NCBI RefSeq assembly: GCF_000422845.1
Contig: NZ_AUGV01000008.1
Location: 124,001-188,000, forward strand
Reading direction: 5' to 3'
DNA from: Oceanobacter kriegii DSM 6294
GTDB lineage: Bacteria; Pseudomonadota; Gammaproteobacteria; Pseudomonadales; Oceanobacteraceae
Length of the DNA stretch: 64,000 nt
Both the position numbers and the translations under genes were made by a program. Numbering within the stretch: the first letter of the stretch is position 1; each line of letters opens with the position of its first letter. The notes under the pieces were generated by a model that was given only the letters and a program-made list of their open reading frames with translations, ran no database searches and was not told the DNA's origin. Below are positions 26,823 through 35,260 of this stretch, one piece after another.

Positions 26823-27890
26823 TCAGTAGTAACTCATATTGGCTTCCAGCGCATGGCTGGTCACCGCAGAACCCTGATTGCGCCACTGGCGACGGAAGGC
26901 GGCTGGGGTCTGGCCGGTCCACTGCTTAAAGGCACGTTCAAACCCGCGACGATCCGAAAAGCCCAGCTCATTGGCCAGCTGTTGTACGTCCTTACTGGTG
27001 CGCTTCAGCGCAGCGGCCGCACGAACCAGACGGCAATGCTTGCTCAGTTCAGAAAACTGACTGCCTTCTTCCTGCAAGCGGCGGGTCAGCGTACGGGCAC
27101 TGGTGCCCAGCAAATCGGCCACTGCCTCTTTGGTCATTGGCAAACAGGTTGGCCAGTAATAAAGAATATGACGCAGCTTACGGCTGAATGGACGCTCAGT
27201 GTCTTCCGTTTTCCACGGCACTTCGGCACCTTCCAGCATGCTTTCCAGGAACGGCGCAGCCTTCTTCATCGATTTGTCGAGGTGCTCGCTGGAGAAACTG
27301 ATCCAGTTACACGCTTCGCCAAACCGAACCGGCACACCAAAGTAACGATCCAGCTGATCCCGGTAGGCCGGTGCACTCTGCTGAAAACCGATACCGGTAA
27401 TCTTGTAAAAACTGTCACCCAAACGGGAACCCACATCATGAATGCCGGCGGCTACTAACTCGGCACGCGTCTGACGGTTCTGCAAACTGCCATCGCTGAC
27501 GTAAAACACCACCTTCACCGACTGCTGGCCGATAAACACATCCGGTGGATTACTTTCACTGATCAGCGGGTAGTAGCGGCGCAACTGCGACAAGGCATCC
27601 CGACCTGTACGGCATTCGCTGAGCAAATACGCCAGCAAACGAAAACGACGCCAGTCAAGATGGCTACCCAGTTGCACGCCAATGGCCGGCAACTTGAGTG
27701 CGCTAGCCGCTTGCTCAAGAATTCGATCAAAAACAGGAACCGGAAATTGCAGTTGGTTATTGCCCCAGTCGCTGGCCAATTCAGGCAGCTCGTCCGGGTT
27801 GAGACCGCGATCGCGCATCAGCGAAAACAAAGGATGCAAGGCGGCCGACGTCAGAGTCGGAGTAAGATAAGTGCTCATAGGCATTGTCAT
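26823..27890 (-). CDS. AraC-family transcriptional regulator (OruR/ArgR-like ligand domain)
   Basis: 355 residues. The N-terminal ~200 residues match the arabinose-binding-like domain PF12625 (..LPAIGVQLGSHLDWRRFRLL.. and the RRYYPLISES segment). The C-terminal ~100 residues are a double helix-turn-helix HTH_18: AVADLLGTSARTLTRRLQEE and the second helix ELGFSDRRGFERAFKQWTGQ followed by TPAAFRR. This architecture is common among regulators of amino-acid or fatty-acid-like compounds in Pseudomonas. No obvious target operon is divergent; the tRNA-fMet cluster is next. In-frame starts at 27890, 27884 and 27875 are all possible. Confidence 0.88.
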   Translation of the reverse strand: MTMPMSTYLTPTLTSAALHPLFSLMRDRGLNPDELPELASDWGNNQLQFPVPVFDRILEQAASALKLPAIGVQLGSHLDWRRFRLLAYLLSECRTGRDALSQLRRYYPLISESNPPDVFIGQQSVKVVFYVSDGSLQNRQTRAELVAAGIHDVGSRLGDSFYKITGIGFQQSAPAYRDQLDRYFGVPVRFGEACNWISFSSEHLDKSMKKAAPFLESMLEGAEVPWKTEDTERPFSRKLRHILYYWPTCLPMTKEAVADLLGTSARTLTRRLQEEGSQFSELSKHCRLVRAAAALKRTSKDVQQLANELGFSDRRGFERAFKQWTGQTPAAFRRQWRNQGSAVTSHALEANMSYY

Positions 27891-28011
27891 GTTGTTATTT
27901 TTGTTTGACTAAACCTAACATCATGGTCAAACACAGGCCACCCCCAAAGACGAGTTTTTGAGAGCTGGCACCTGTCAGACCCATTAATTTCAAAGTGATG
28001 ACAAATAAAGG

Positions 28012-28039
28012 TTGACGCTGTCTCGGAAAGCCGTATTAT
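28012..28039 (+). promoter_or_regulatory. strong sigma-70 promoter for the initiator tRNA genes
   Basis: TTGACG (28012-28017) and TATTAT (28034-28039) are separated by 16 bases, with a GC-rich discriminator (cgcagcc) and the mature tRNA starting at 28053. This is the layout expected for a stringently controlled stable-RNA promoter. Confidence 0.75.
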
Positions 28040-28052
28040 ACGCAGCCTCTGA

Positions 28053-28129
<77 letters not shown>

Positions 28130-28192
28130 CTTCAGTTTCCTCTTTAAAAGACGAAACTTCGAACGTAAAAATAAGGTCAGAGATTACGATGT

Positions 28193-28269
<77 letters not shown>

Positions 28270-28300
28270 TTTATAAGAACATCGTACGTAGTGAATCAAA

Positions 28301-28327
28301 GAAACCAGCCATCGAGCTGGTTTTTTT
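28301..28327 (+). terminator. terminator after tRNA-fMet copy 2
   Basis: The stem aaccagc / gctggtt with loop catcga is followed by seven or more T's. Confidence 0.9.
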
Positions 28328-28397
28328 GTGCCTGAAATTTGTGGGACATTAATCTTCCACCCGCCGACCTACGGCCGTCGAGCTGGACGCCCCCGTT

Positions 28398-28417
28398 GAA
28401 TCCGGCTCCCGTAACCA
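28398..28417 (+). pseudogene. tRNA-fMet 3'-end remnant 1
   Basis: The 20 bases match the T-arm 3' side, acceptor strand and CCA of tRNA-fMet, with one change (cccgtaacca). No 5' half in correct orientation precedes it, so it cannot form a tRNA. Confidence 0.8.
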
Positions 28418-28448
28418 TTTATAAGCACATCGTACGTAGTGAATCAAA

Positions 28449-28475
28449 AGAACCAGCCACCGAGCTGGTTTTTTT
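28449..28475 (+). terminator. terminator copy 2 in the repeat array
   Basis: aaccagc / gctggtt stem with loop caccga, then seven T's. Confidence 0.88.
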
Positions 28476-28547
28476 GTGCCTGAAATTCAGGAAGCGGTCT
28501 TTATGAACAAACCGCCGACCTACGGCCGTCGAGCTGGGCGCCCCGTT

Positions 28548-28567
28548 GAATCCGGCTCCCGCAACCA
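28548..28567 (+). pseudogene. tRNA-fMet 3'-end remnant 2
   Basis: The 20 bases are identical to the end of the intact tRNA-fMet genes, including CCA, without an upstream tRNA body. Confidence 0.8.
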
Positions 28568-28598
28568 TTTATAAGAACATCATACGTAGTGAATCAAA

Positions 28599-28624
28599 GA
28601 AACCAGCCATCGAGCTGGTTTTTT
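28599..28624 (+). terminator. terminator copy 3 in the repeat array
   Basis: aaccagc / gctggtt stem with loop catcga, then about six T's. Confidence 0.88.
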
Positions 28625-28660
28625 GTGCCTGAAATTCAGGAAGCGGTCTTTATCAGATTC

Positions 28661-28695
28661 GTAGGATGTATTAGCCGCAGGCGTAATACATCAGA
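28661..28695. repeat. REP-like palindrome
   Basis: The arms gatgtatta (28665-28673) and taatacatc (28684-28692) surround a GC-rich centre, gccgcaggcg. This gtaggatgtatta..taatacatc form is a common dispersed intergenic element in gammaproteobacteria. It is a single copy in this window. Confidence 0.7.
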
Positions 28696-28869
28696 TGGCA
28701 CTGTGCAGTCACATAAAAGGCCAGATTACTTCCTTTGCCTCACATACCCCCATTGATTGTTTCTTAGAAATCACCAGTCACCAGCGTTATACGCACTATA
28801 AACCGCATCGGCTTTTTATTTGAAAACGCTCTGGTACCCTGTCGCGGTTCACTTTGGAGAGGTCCGTTC

Positions 28870-29595
28870 ATGTCGCGCAGAATTCTGATTACCGGTGGTG
28901 CTCGTCGTCTTGGTAAAACCCTGACGGAACATTATCTGGAGCAAGGTTGTGAGGTGGTTGCTCACTACAACACTCGCAATGAGTTGGCGCCGCATCCGTC
29001 TTTGAAGGTAATTCAGGGCAATCTGGGCGATAACGCCGATACCTTGCGTTTGTGTCAGGAGCTGGCGAAAGAGCAGCCGTTCGATGTGGTTATCCACAAT
29101 GCTTCCTGTTTTGCTCCGGACGCTTCCGCCGGTTTTACGCCAGCTGAGCAGGCGGCGCACATTAACAAGCATTTGAATGTGCATGTGACGGCACCCATGC
29201 TGATTACCCAGGCGTTGGCGAACAGCTGGAACGAAGATGCCTCGATGGTGGTTATTTCAGATATTTACGTGGATATCCCCAACCACCGCTTTGCAGCCTA
29301 CTGTGCCAGTAAGGCGGCGTTGCATAACTGGGCCTTGAGCATGGCTCAGCGTTTGGCCGGTAAGGTGCGGGTGAATATCTTGCAGCCGGGTCCGATTCAG
29401 TTCTTGCCGGATCATACCGAGGAATACCGCAATCAGGTGTTGTCGCAGTCGTTGATTCGTCGTGAGCTGGGTTACGGCGCGATCGTGAAGGCGTGTGATT
29501 ACCTGATTGATAACGACGCGGTGACGGGGTCTACCATGCGGGTAGACGGCGGCCGTTTTGTGGCCAACCGCTACGATCAAACCTTTGCTGATTGA
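28870..29595 (+). CDS. folM: dihydromonapterin reductase-like SDR
   Basis: A 241-residue short-chain dehydrogenase/reductase. The cofactor loop is ILITGGARRLGKTLTEHYLE (the TGxxRRxG form of pteridine reductases), the NAG-like motif is VVIHNASCF, and the catalytic Tyr-Lys lies in FAAYCASKAALHNWA. The arginine after Gly-Gly-Ala marks NADPH preference. FolM reduces dihydromonapterin and dihydrofolate. The call is supported by the convergent FolK-like gene next door, since folM is often clustered with folate genes. The start at 28870 has GGAGAGG upstream. Confidence 0.85.
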   Translation: MSRRILITGGARRLGKTLTEHYLEQGCEVVAHYNTRNELAPHPSLKVIQGNLGDNADTLRLCQELAKEQPFDVVIHNASCFAPDASAGFTPAEQAAHINKHLNVHVTAPMLITQALANSWNEDASMVVISDIYVDIPNHRFAAYCASKAALHNWALSMAQRLAGKVRVNILQPGPIQFLPDHTEEYRNQVLSQSLIRRELGYGAIVKACDYLIDNDAVTGSTMRVDGGRFVANRYDQTFAD

Positions 29596-29701
29596 TCTTC
29601 AAGGCCTGAAATCAGCCCTGTGATGACTAATGCCCATTCATCCTGAGTGGGCGTTTGCTGGTTTTTGCTAGTTTAGATACGTGTTCGCTATTTGAAATTC
29701 T

Positions 29702-30097
29702 TCAACAGGCCGTTAGCCAGGCCCGTTGCACGCTGGCGTAGTAACTCTCTTCCAGTTCTTCTTTTAAACACTGTCGCTCATCGATGCCACTGGCCAGAAT
29801 GTCGATGTCGATGTCGATGGGCCGGTCGCGGTACTGGCGCGATGGTGTTTTCGGTTCCCTTCCCATGTGTTCTTCCAACGCCAGCAGTTGCTGTTTGAGC
29901 GCCTGATCGTCCAGTTCGGTACGGATGATCACCAACTGGTTTTTAAACGGGTAATTAAAGGTGTCTCCCACCGGCGTGGTGTCGACCATCGGGGACACAT
30001 CCAGCACATCGAACATATGCTGTAGCAGGCGCGCGGCCTTTGGCAGGTTGTTGTCCGGTTCCAGATTGCTCCCCAGACCCAGCAGATAAGTTGGCAT
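29702..30097 (-). CDS. short FolK-like (HPPK) protein
   Basis: 131 residues. The N-terminus MPTYLLGLGSNLEPDNNLPK and the middle LEEHMGREPKTPSRQYRDRP with the metal-binding IDIDIDIL are those of 6-hydroxymethyl-7,8-dihydropterin pyrophosphokinase. Compared with the usual ~160 residues, the last third is missing or replaced by a short unrelated end (DERQCLKEELEESYYASVQR). The catalytic Asp-rich loop is expanded by a repeat of gatgtc in the DNA. It may be an active short paralogue or a decaying copy; the main folK is probably elsewhere. It is convergent with folM. Confidence 0.72.
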   Translation of the reverse strand: MPTYLLGLGSNLEPDNNLPKAARLLQHMFDVLDVSPMVDTTPVGDTFNYPFKNQLVIIRTELDDQALKQQLLALEEHMGREPKTPSRQYRDRPIDIDIDILASGIDERQCLKEELEESYYASVQRAWLTAC

Positions 30098-30343
30098 ACA
30101 GGCTCCGGTCAGAAAACCAAAATCTTATACAAGCATGAAAAACTTATACGCGAAGGTCAAGGATGTCCACTTTTTAAGCGCGTAGGTGAATCGCTACGCC
30201 GCCATCCATGCCAAATTGGAACGAATGTGTGATTTGTCGCAGTAAAAGTTGAATTTTGCTCTTTAAACAGCAGACATTCTGGTTACAGTAGCTGTGGTGA
30301 ACCGGAGTTGTTCGCATTTCTTGTCTTGGCATGGAGAAGGCTA

Positions 30344-31195
30344 ATGGATCTGGCGTTCGTAATTGCACTCTTTTTGTTGTTGGGCTCTCTGTCGATGCCA
30401 ATTTGGGCTGTCGGCACCACAGAACCTCCCATCATGCTGGCGAAAAGCTGGCAAACTTCTCTTGATCCAACGGGCTTTCTGGTCAGTGAAAAGCTGGACG
30501 GCGTTCGCGCCTATTGGGATGGCAAACATCTGTATAGCCGTGGCGGTCTGGTCATTAATGCTCCGGCATGGTTTACCGGCCAATTGCCGGACACTCCTCT
30601 GGATGGCGAATTGTGGGCGGGCTATGGCTCGTTTGCTCGCATCAGTGGGCTGGTGCGCAAGATCGATCTTCCCAATGACGAGGACTGGCAAGGGGTGAAA
30701 TTCATGGTGTTCGACCTGCCTCACAGCCCGGCCATGTTTGAAGACCGTTACTGGGTGCTGAAAACCCTGGTCGCCGAGCTGCGTTCCGATGTGGTGGATG
30801 TGGTGCGCCAGCGCAGTGTTGATGGCAATGCCGCGCTCGATGCGATGCTGGCGGATGTGGTTGGCCGCGGTGGTGAAGGGTTGATCCTGAAGCAACGTCG
30901 CTCGGTGTATCAGGCGTCGCGCAGCAACGACATGTTGAAGTACAAGATGGCGGACGATGCCGAGGCCGTGGTGATTGGCCATTTGCCAGGCAAGGGTAAA
31001 TATCAGGGCATGGTCGGAGCATTGCGGGTGGCGCTGGCGGATGGCCGGGAAATCAGTCTGGGGTCTGGTCTTAGTGACGCCGAGCGCCGGAACCCGCCGG
31101 CTGAAGGTACGGTCGTGACCTACTCCTACAATGGCTATACCTCCACTGGGCTGCCGCGTTTTGCCCGGTTTTTACGCGTCCGTGATGTCGAATAA
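30344..31195 (+). CDS. LigE-type minimal ATP-dependent DNA ligase, exported
   Basis: 283 residues from the ATG at 30344, which has GGAGAAGG upstream; the longer start at 30308 lacks one. Residues 1-22 form a signal peptide ending SMPIWA, so the enzyme should act in the periplasm. Ligase motif I is SEKLDGVRAYWDG with nucleophilic Lys50. Further motifs include LDGELWAG (III), GGEGLILKQRRSVY (IV) and LKYKMADDAEAVVIG (V), then a C-terminal OB domain (GLPRFARFLRVRD). There are no extra domains, as in LigE. The family seals nicks with ATP and a leader peptide is typical; its role may lie in taken-up or extracellular DNA. Confidence 0.9.
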   Translation: MDLAFVIALFLLLGSLSMPIWAVGTTEPPIMLAKSWQTSLDPTGFLVSEKLDGVRAYWDGKHLYSRGGLVINAPAWFTGQLPDTPLDGELWAGYGSFARISGLVRKIDLPNDEDWQGVKFMVFDLPHSPAMFEDRYWVLKTLVAELRSDVVDVVRQRSVDGNAALDAMLADVVGRGGEGLILKQRRSVYQASRSNDMLKYKMADDAEAVVIGHLPGKGKYQGMVGALRVALADGREISLGSGLSDAERRNPPAEGTVVTYSYNGYTSTGLPRFARFLRVRDVE

Positions 31196-31279
31196 TGTAG
31201 GCGTCCCTTGCCTGCAGTTAACGGGCCTGAATCTGAAGGGCGGTAACGGTACACTAACGGTTCTCACAGGAGGCCGACT

Positions 31280-33034
31280 TTGACTATTTCCGCCAGCCCA
31301 GCCAGTCCCAATATCGTACAACGCCCGTTACCCGCCGAATGGCAGCTCAGTGGTATTCCTGCCACCTTGCAGCGTATTTATGCAGCCCGTGGTGTGACCC
31401 GTGACGACGAATTGCAACTGACGCTGAAATCGCTGCTGCCGTATCACGCCATGAAAGGGTTGGATGCCGCGCTTACGTTGCTGGTGGATGCGATGCAGCA
31501 ACAGCAGCGGGTGCTGGTGGTGGGGGATTTTGACGCCGATGGCGCAACCAGCACTGCCGTGGCCATTCGTGCCCTACGCATGATGGGGCTGCAACAGATC
31601 GATTATCTGGTGCCCAACCGCTTCGATTTTGGCTATGGCCTGACGCCGGAGCTGGTGGACGTTGCCGTGCAGCAGCGGCCCGACCTGATTCTGACGGTCG
31701 ATAACGGCATTGCTGCCAACGCTGGCGTTGCCGCAGCGCAGGCTCATGGCATCAAGGTACTGGTGACGGACCATCACTTGCCGGGCGACGAGTTGCCTGA
31801 CGCCGAAGCCATTGTGAACCCCAATCAGCCGGGCTGTGCGTTTGAGAGCAAGGCCGCCTGTGGCTGTGCGGTGGTGTTCTATCTGATGCTGGCATTAAAA
31901 ACCCGACTGGCGAGCATTGGCTTTTTTGCCAAACAACAAATAAGCGAGCCAAACCTGCTCGACTTGCTGGATCTGGTGGCGTTGGCCACCGTTGCCGACG
32001 TGGTACCGCTGGATTACAACAACCGGATTCTGGTTGAACAGGGCTTGCGCCGCATTCGCGCTGGTCGCTGTCAGCCTGGTATTCGGGCGTTGCTGGAAGT
32101 GGCTGGCCGTGATCCACTGCGAGTCGTCTCTACCGATTTTGGTTTTGTAGTCGGTCCTCGTCTGAACGCGGCGGGACGACTCGACGATATGTCGATGGGT
32201 ATTGAGTGTTTGTTAACCGACAACCCGTCCATTGCCGTACAAATTGCCACCGAACTGGATGGCATGAACCGCGACCGACGTCAGATTGAAGCCGGCATGG
32301 CCCAGGACGCTGAACGTACCCTGAAGTCGCTGACCAGTGCTCTTGATCAAACCACCGATTACCCGGCCGGGGTGTGTTTGTATCAGGCCGACTGGCATCA
32401 GGGAGTGATTGGCATTCTGGCGTCCCGGGTGAAAGAGAAAATTTATCGGCCGGTGATCGCTTTTGCACAGGCCGATAACGGTGAATTAAAAGGCTCTGCC
32501 CGTTCCATTCCCGGTTTGCACATGCGCGATGCGCTGGATCTGGTGTTCAAGCGCCAGCCGGGGCTGATCAAAAAGTTCGGTGGCCATGCGATGGCGGCGG
32601 GACTAACGCTGGTTGAAGACGGTTTTGACACCTTCCGTCAGGCCTTTGCGGAAGTGTGCGAAGAATTGCTGGAGCCGGGCAGCCTGCAAGAGCAAATCGA
32701 AGTGGACGGCGAGTTGGCGAGCGAGGATTACACCCTCGAATTGGCTGAAACGCTGCGCTGGGCCAGCCCCTGGGGGCAAGGCTTTCCGGAGCCTTGCTTC
32801 AGCGGGGAATTCGAGCTGGTGCAGCAACGCATTGTTGGCGAGAAACACCTGAAGCTGGTGGTGCAACCGAAAGGCACCGGGCTATTGCTGGATGCAATTT
32901 GCTTTAACGTCGACCCGGCGTTGTGGCCGTCGCCAAAAACCGCGGCGCAATTGGTATTCCAGTTGGATGTGAATGAGTTTCGGGGCAATCGCTCGGTGCA
33001 ATTGCTGGTAAGGAAGATTTTCATCATGGGTTGA
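31280..33034 (+). CDS. recJ: single-stranded-DNA-specific exonuclease RecJ
   Basis: A 584-residue RecJ of normal length. DHH-family motifs appear in order: VLVVGDFDADGATSTAVAIR (I), LILTVDNGIAANAG (II), VLVTDHHLPGDELPDAEAIV (III) and DLVALATVADVVPL (IV). The DHHA1 part follows, with GSARSIPGLHMRDAL and KFGGHAMAAGLTL, then the OB fold. It degrades ssDNA 5' to 3' in recombination and repair. Translation probably starts at the TTG at 31280, which is preceded by a perfect AGGAGG at 6 bases; a non-ATG start is also usual for E. coli recJ. It follows the ligE-like gene by about 85 bp. Confidence 0.95.
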   Translation: MTISASPASPNIVQRPLPAEWQLSGIPATLQRIYAARGVTRDDELQLTLKSLLPYHAMKGLDAALTLLVDAMQQQQRVLVVGDFDADGATSTAVAIRALRMMGLQQIDYLVPNRFDFGYGLTPELVDVAVQQRPDLILTVDNGIAANAGVAAAQAHGIKVLVTDHHLPGDELPDAEAIVNPNQPGCAFESKAACGCAVVFYLMLALKTRLASIGFFAKQQISEPNLLDLLDLVALATVADVVPLDYNNRILVEQGLRRIRAGRCQPGIRALLEVAGRDPLRVVSTDFGFVVGPRLNAAGRLDDMSMGIECLLTDNPSIAVQIATELDGMNRDRRQIEAGMAQDAERTLKSLTSALDQTTDYPAGVCLYQADWHQGVIGILASRVKEKIYRPVIAFAQADNGELKGSARSIPGLHMRDALDLVFKRQPGLIKKFGGHAMAAGLTLVEDGFDTFRQAFAEVCEELLEPGSLQEQIEVDGELASEDYTLELAETLRWASPWGQGFPEPCFSGEFELVQQRIVGEKHLKLVVQPKGTGLLLDAICFNVDPALWPSPKTAAQLVFQLDVNEFRGNRSVQLLVRKIFIMG

Positions 33035-33071
33035 TGTCGTCAGCCCACCGACTCGCTGGACGGAGGAAACC

Positions 33072-33806
33072 ATGGATGGTGCTCTGACTTTTATAAACGA
33101 TCACGGCTCGGCTGACGGTGCTGTTTTTTATGACCAGCAAGGCTACAAGCAGCAAGGTTATGAACCGCAAAGCGCACGGAAGTACTCGCATAACAGGTCG
33201 CAGAGCAAGGTACACAAAACAGGCGGCTTGCTGAGCTGTGGGCGGCGCTTCTGTTATCCGGTGTTGTTATGGTTGTTGGCACCGGTGGTGTTTGGCGAGA
33301 TTTACCAGTGGCGGGATGCCGAGGGGAATCTTCACTTTTCGGATCGCCCGCCAGCGGCGTTGGCTGGTTCTTCTTCTACTCCTGCTCCTACTTCTTCTGT
33401 TTCTGCCTCTTCTGTTTCTGCTTCCACTAACTCTACTGCCTCGAACTCTGACTCTTCTGAGAATCTGGATCAAACCGACAATGGCAGGGTGAAAGACGCC
33501 AGGGTTCAAACCGTGCAATTGACGCCAATGTCCTTCTACGAGGTGCCTTCGGCCCACAAGCAGCCGTTGCCGCTTCGCTACAGCACCGACGAAGCCATCG
33601 AGCAACGGCGTCAGGCCAATCGACAAAAAGCCACCGCACGGATAGCCGCCAAGGCCCAGCGAGACAAACAGCAGCAACGTTGTCAGGCCCTGCGTAGCCG
33701 CTATCGCAAGGCCAGCCAGTCGTTGGCGGGCAGCATCGATTCGGCGCTACGGGCAAGGGATCGCAAGAACCAGCTTCGTAAGCAAATCGATGCAACATGC
33801 AAGTGA
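33072..33806 (+). CDS. DUF4124 protein with Ser/Thr-rich linker
   Basis: Up to 244 residues. A hydrophobic export signal (FCYPVLLWLLAPVVFG) sits at residues about 60-76, followed directly by a DUF4124 domain (EIYQWRDAEGNLHFSDRPPA), a Ser/Thr-only style linker, and a basic helical C-terminus rich in Gln, Arg and Lys. The ~55 residues before the signal are unusual, so translation may really start at an internal TTG near 33228, giving a normal signal peptide. DUF4124 proteins are small secreted or periplasmic proteins of unknown function. It lies just after recJ. Confidence 0.65.
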   Translation: MDGALTFINDHGSADGAVFYDQQGYKQQGYEPQSARKYSHNRSQSKVHKTGGLLSCGRRFCYPVLLWLLAPVVFGEIYQWRDAEGNLHFSDRPPAALAGSSSTPAPTSSVSASSVSASTNSTASNSDSSENLDQTDNGRVKDARVQTVQLTPMSFYEVPSAHKQPLPLRYSTDEAIEQRRQANRQKATARIAAKAQRDKQQQRCQALRSRYRKASQSLAGSIDSALRARDRKNQLRKQIDATCK

Positions 33807-33971
33807 ACTGATCGATCCACTTATGGAACGGGGAAGGTGGTATTTTCTCAGTTATGCCAACAATTCATTCCGCTGGTGCGACCTAGTTTTCACTGCATGG
33901 CTGCACCAGAATTGCTCCCCAATAAAAGAAATATGAATGAATCTGCGTACGGTTTCGGCGGTGCGCGGGTT

Positions 33972-33992
33972 CATGGCACATCAACTGCCATG
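33972..33992. promoter_or_regulatory. palindromic operator candidate upstream of the RND operon
   Basis: catggca (33972-33978) and tgccatg (33986-33992) are perfect inverted arms around a 7-base spacer, 106 bp before the adaptor gene. The size fits a dimeric repressor such as the TetR-family regulators that control many RND pumps. No such regulator gene is adjacent. Confidence 0.35.
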
Positions 33993-34097
33993 TCGGAACT
34001 GCGTAAGTCGGCTTCTGCCTGGCTGTTGTTGGTGCCCCTGAATTTAATTTATCAGCTGCGTTCAGCAGCGATTTAACGTCTTGTGAAAGAGGAAGGT

Positions 34098-35246
34098 ATG
34101 GCGAATAAGCTCGCAGGTTCGGGTTACCTCAAACTCCCGCTTTTGGCTGCTCTGGTTGTGGCGCTGAGCGCCTGTCAGGAAGAGCAGGCACAACAGGCTG
34201 CTGCTGCCCCGCAGATGCCGCCTGCTGCTGTGGATGTGGTGGAGGTCACGCCGCAGTCCTATCAGGTTACCGAAACCCTGTCAGGCCGAGTGTCGGCTTA
34301 CCGGGTGGCTGAGATTCGTCCGCAGGTCAGCGGCATCATTCTCAAGCGTTATTTCGAGGAAGGCACCCGGGTGAAAGCGGGCGACAAGCTGTACCAGATT
34401 GATCCGACCCTGTATCAGGCCAACCTGGAAAGCGCCAAAGCCAATCTGGCGGTTGCCGAAGCCAATGCCTACAGCGCTCGTTTGCGTGCCGACCGTTACG
34501 CCGAACTGTCGAAGAAATCGGCCATCAGCCGTCAGGACGTAGACGACTCTGCAGCACAGGCCAAGCAGGCCGAAGCGCAGATCAAGGCTGCTCGCGCGGC
34601 GGTACAAACGGCGCAGGTCAACCTGGGTTACACCGAAATCACCGCGCCAATTTCCGGCGTGATCTCTCGCTCCAATATTACCGAAGGTGCGCTGGTATCG
34701 GCCCAACAGGCCACGCCACTGACTGTGATCCGTCAGGTATCACCGGTATATGTCGACGTGCAGGCTCCGGCCATCAAGGTCATGGGCATGAAGAAAGACG
34801 ATGTCTCGCCTGACGTAACGCTGGAGCTGCAAGACGGCAGCAAGTTTGACGAAACCGGCACCATTCAGTTTGCCGATGTGGGCGTCGACGAAGGCACCGG
34901 TACCGTCAACGTCCGTAGCCTGTTTGCCAATCAGGACGGCCTGCTGCTGCCGGGTATGTTTGTCCGTGCTCGTATTGCCAGCGACCAGATCGATGACGCC
35001 ATTCTGATTCCACAAAAAGCCGTGACCCGTAACCCGGATGGTAGCACCACGGTATTGGTCGTAGATGACACCGACACCGTGCAACTGCGTCCGGTGGTCG
35101 TGACCCGTGCGGTTGATAACCAGTGGGTAGTGACGTCTGGCCTCAGTGAAGGTCAGCGGGTGATTGTTGCAGGCCTGCAAAAGGTTCAGCCAGGTGCCAA
35201 GGCAGCACCTAATACGGTTGCTGCCCACAGCGAAGCCCAGCACTAA
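34098..35246 (+). CDS. RND efflux periplasmic adaptor (AcrA/MexA type)
   Basis: 382 residues from the ATG at 34098 with GAGGAAGG upstream. A lipoprotein signal ends LSA-C25. The mature chain shows the AcrA/MexA order: beta-barrel/lipoyl start [20 protein letters not shown], hairpin helices, then [20 protein letters not shown] and [15 protein letters not shown]. It links the inner-membrane pump to an outer-membrane channel. The pump gene follows after 14 bp. No outer-membrane factor gene is in this operon, so a TolC/OprM protein from elsewhere is presumably shared. The regulator is unknown. Confidence 0.92.
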   Translation: MANKLAGSGYLKLPLLAALVVALSACQEEQAQQAAAAPQMPPAAVDVVEVTPQSYQVTETLSGRVSAYRVAEIRPQVSGIILKRYFEEGTRVKAGDKLYQIDPTLYQANLESAKANLAVAEANAYSARLRADRYAELSKKSAISRQDVDDSAAQAKQAEAQIKAARAAVQTAQVNLGYTEITAPISGVISRSNITEGALVSAQQATPLTVIRQVSPVYVDVQAPAIKVMGMKKDDVSPDVTLELQDGSKFDETGTIQFADVGVDEGTGTVNVRSLFANQDGLLLPGMFVRARIASDQIDDAILIPQKAVTRNPDGSTTVLVVDDTDTVQLRPVVVTRAVDNQWVVTSGLSEGQRVIVAGLQKVQPGAKAAPNTVAAHSEAQH

Positions 35247-35260
35247 GGAGTCGCGTTTCA

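Noticed and set aside
33837-34076. 79-residue frame upstream of the RND adaptor
   Set aside because: No ribosome site, odd composition and no family; it overlaps the region with the palindromic operator candidate.
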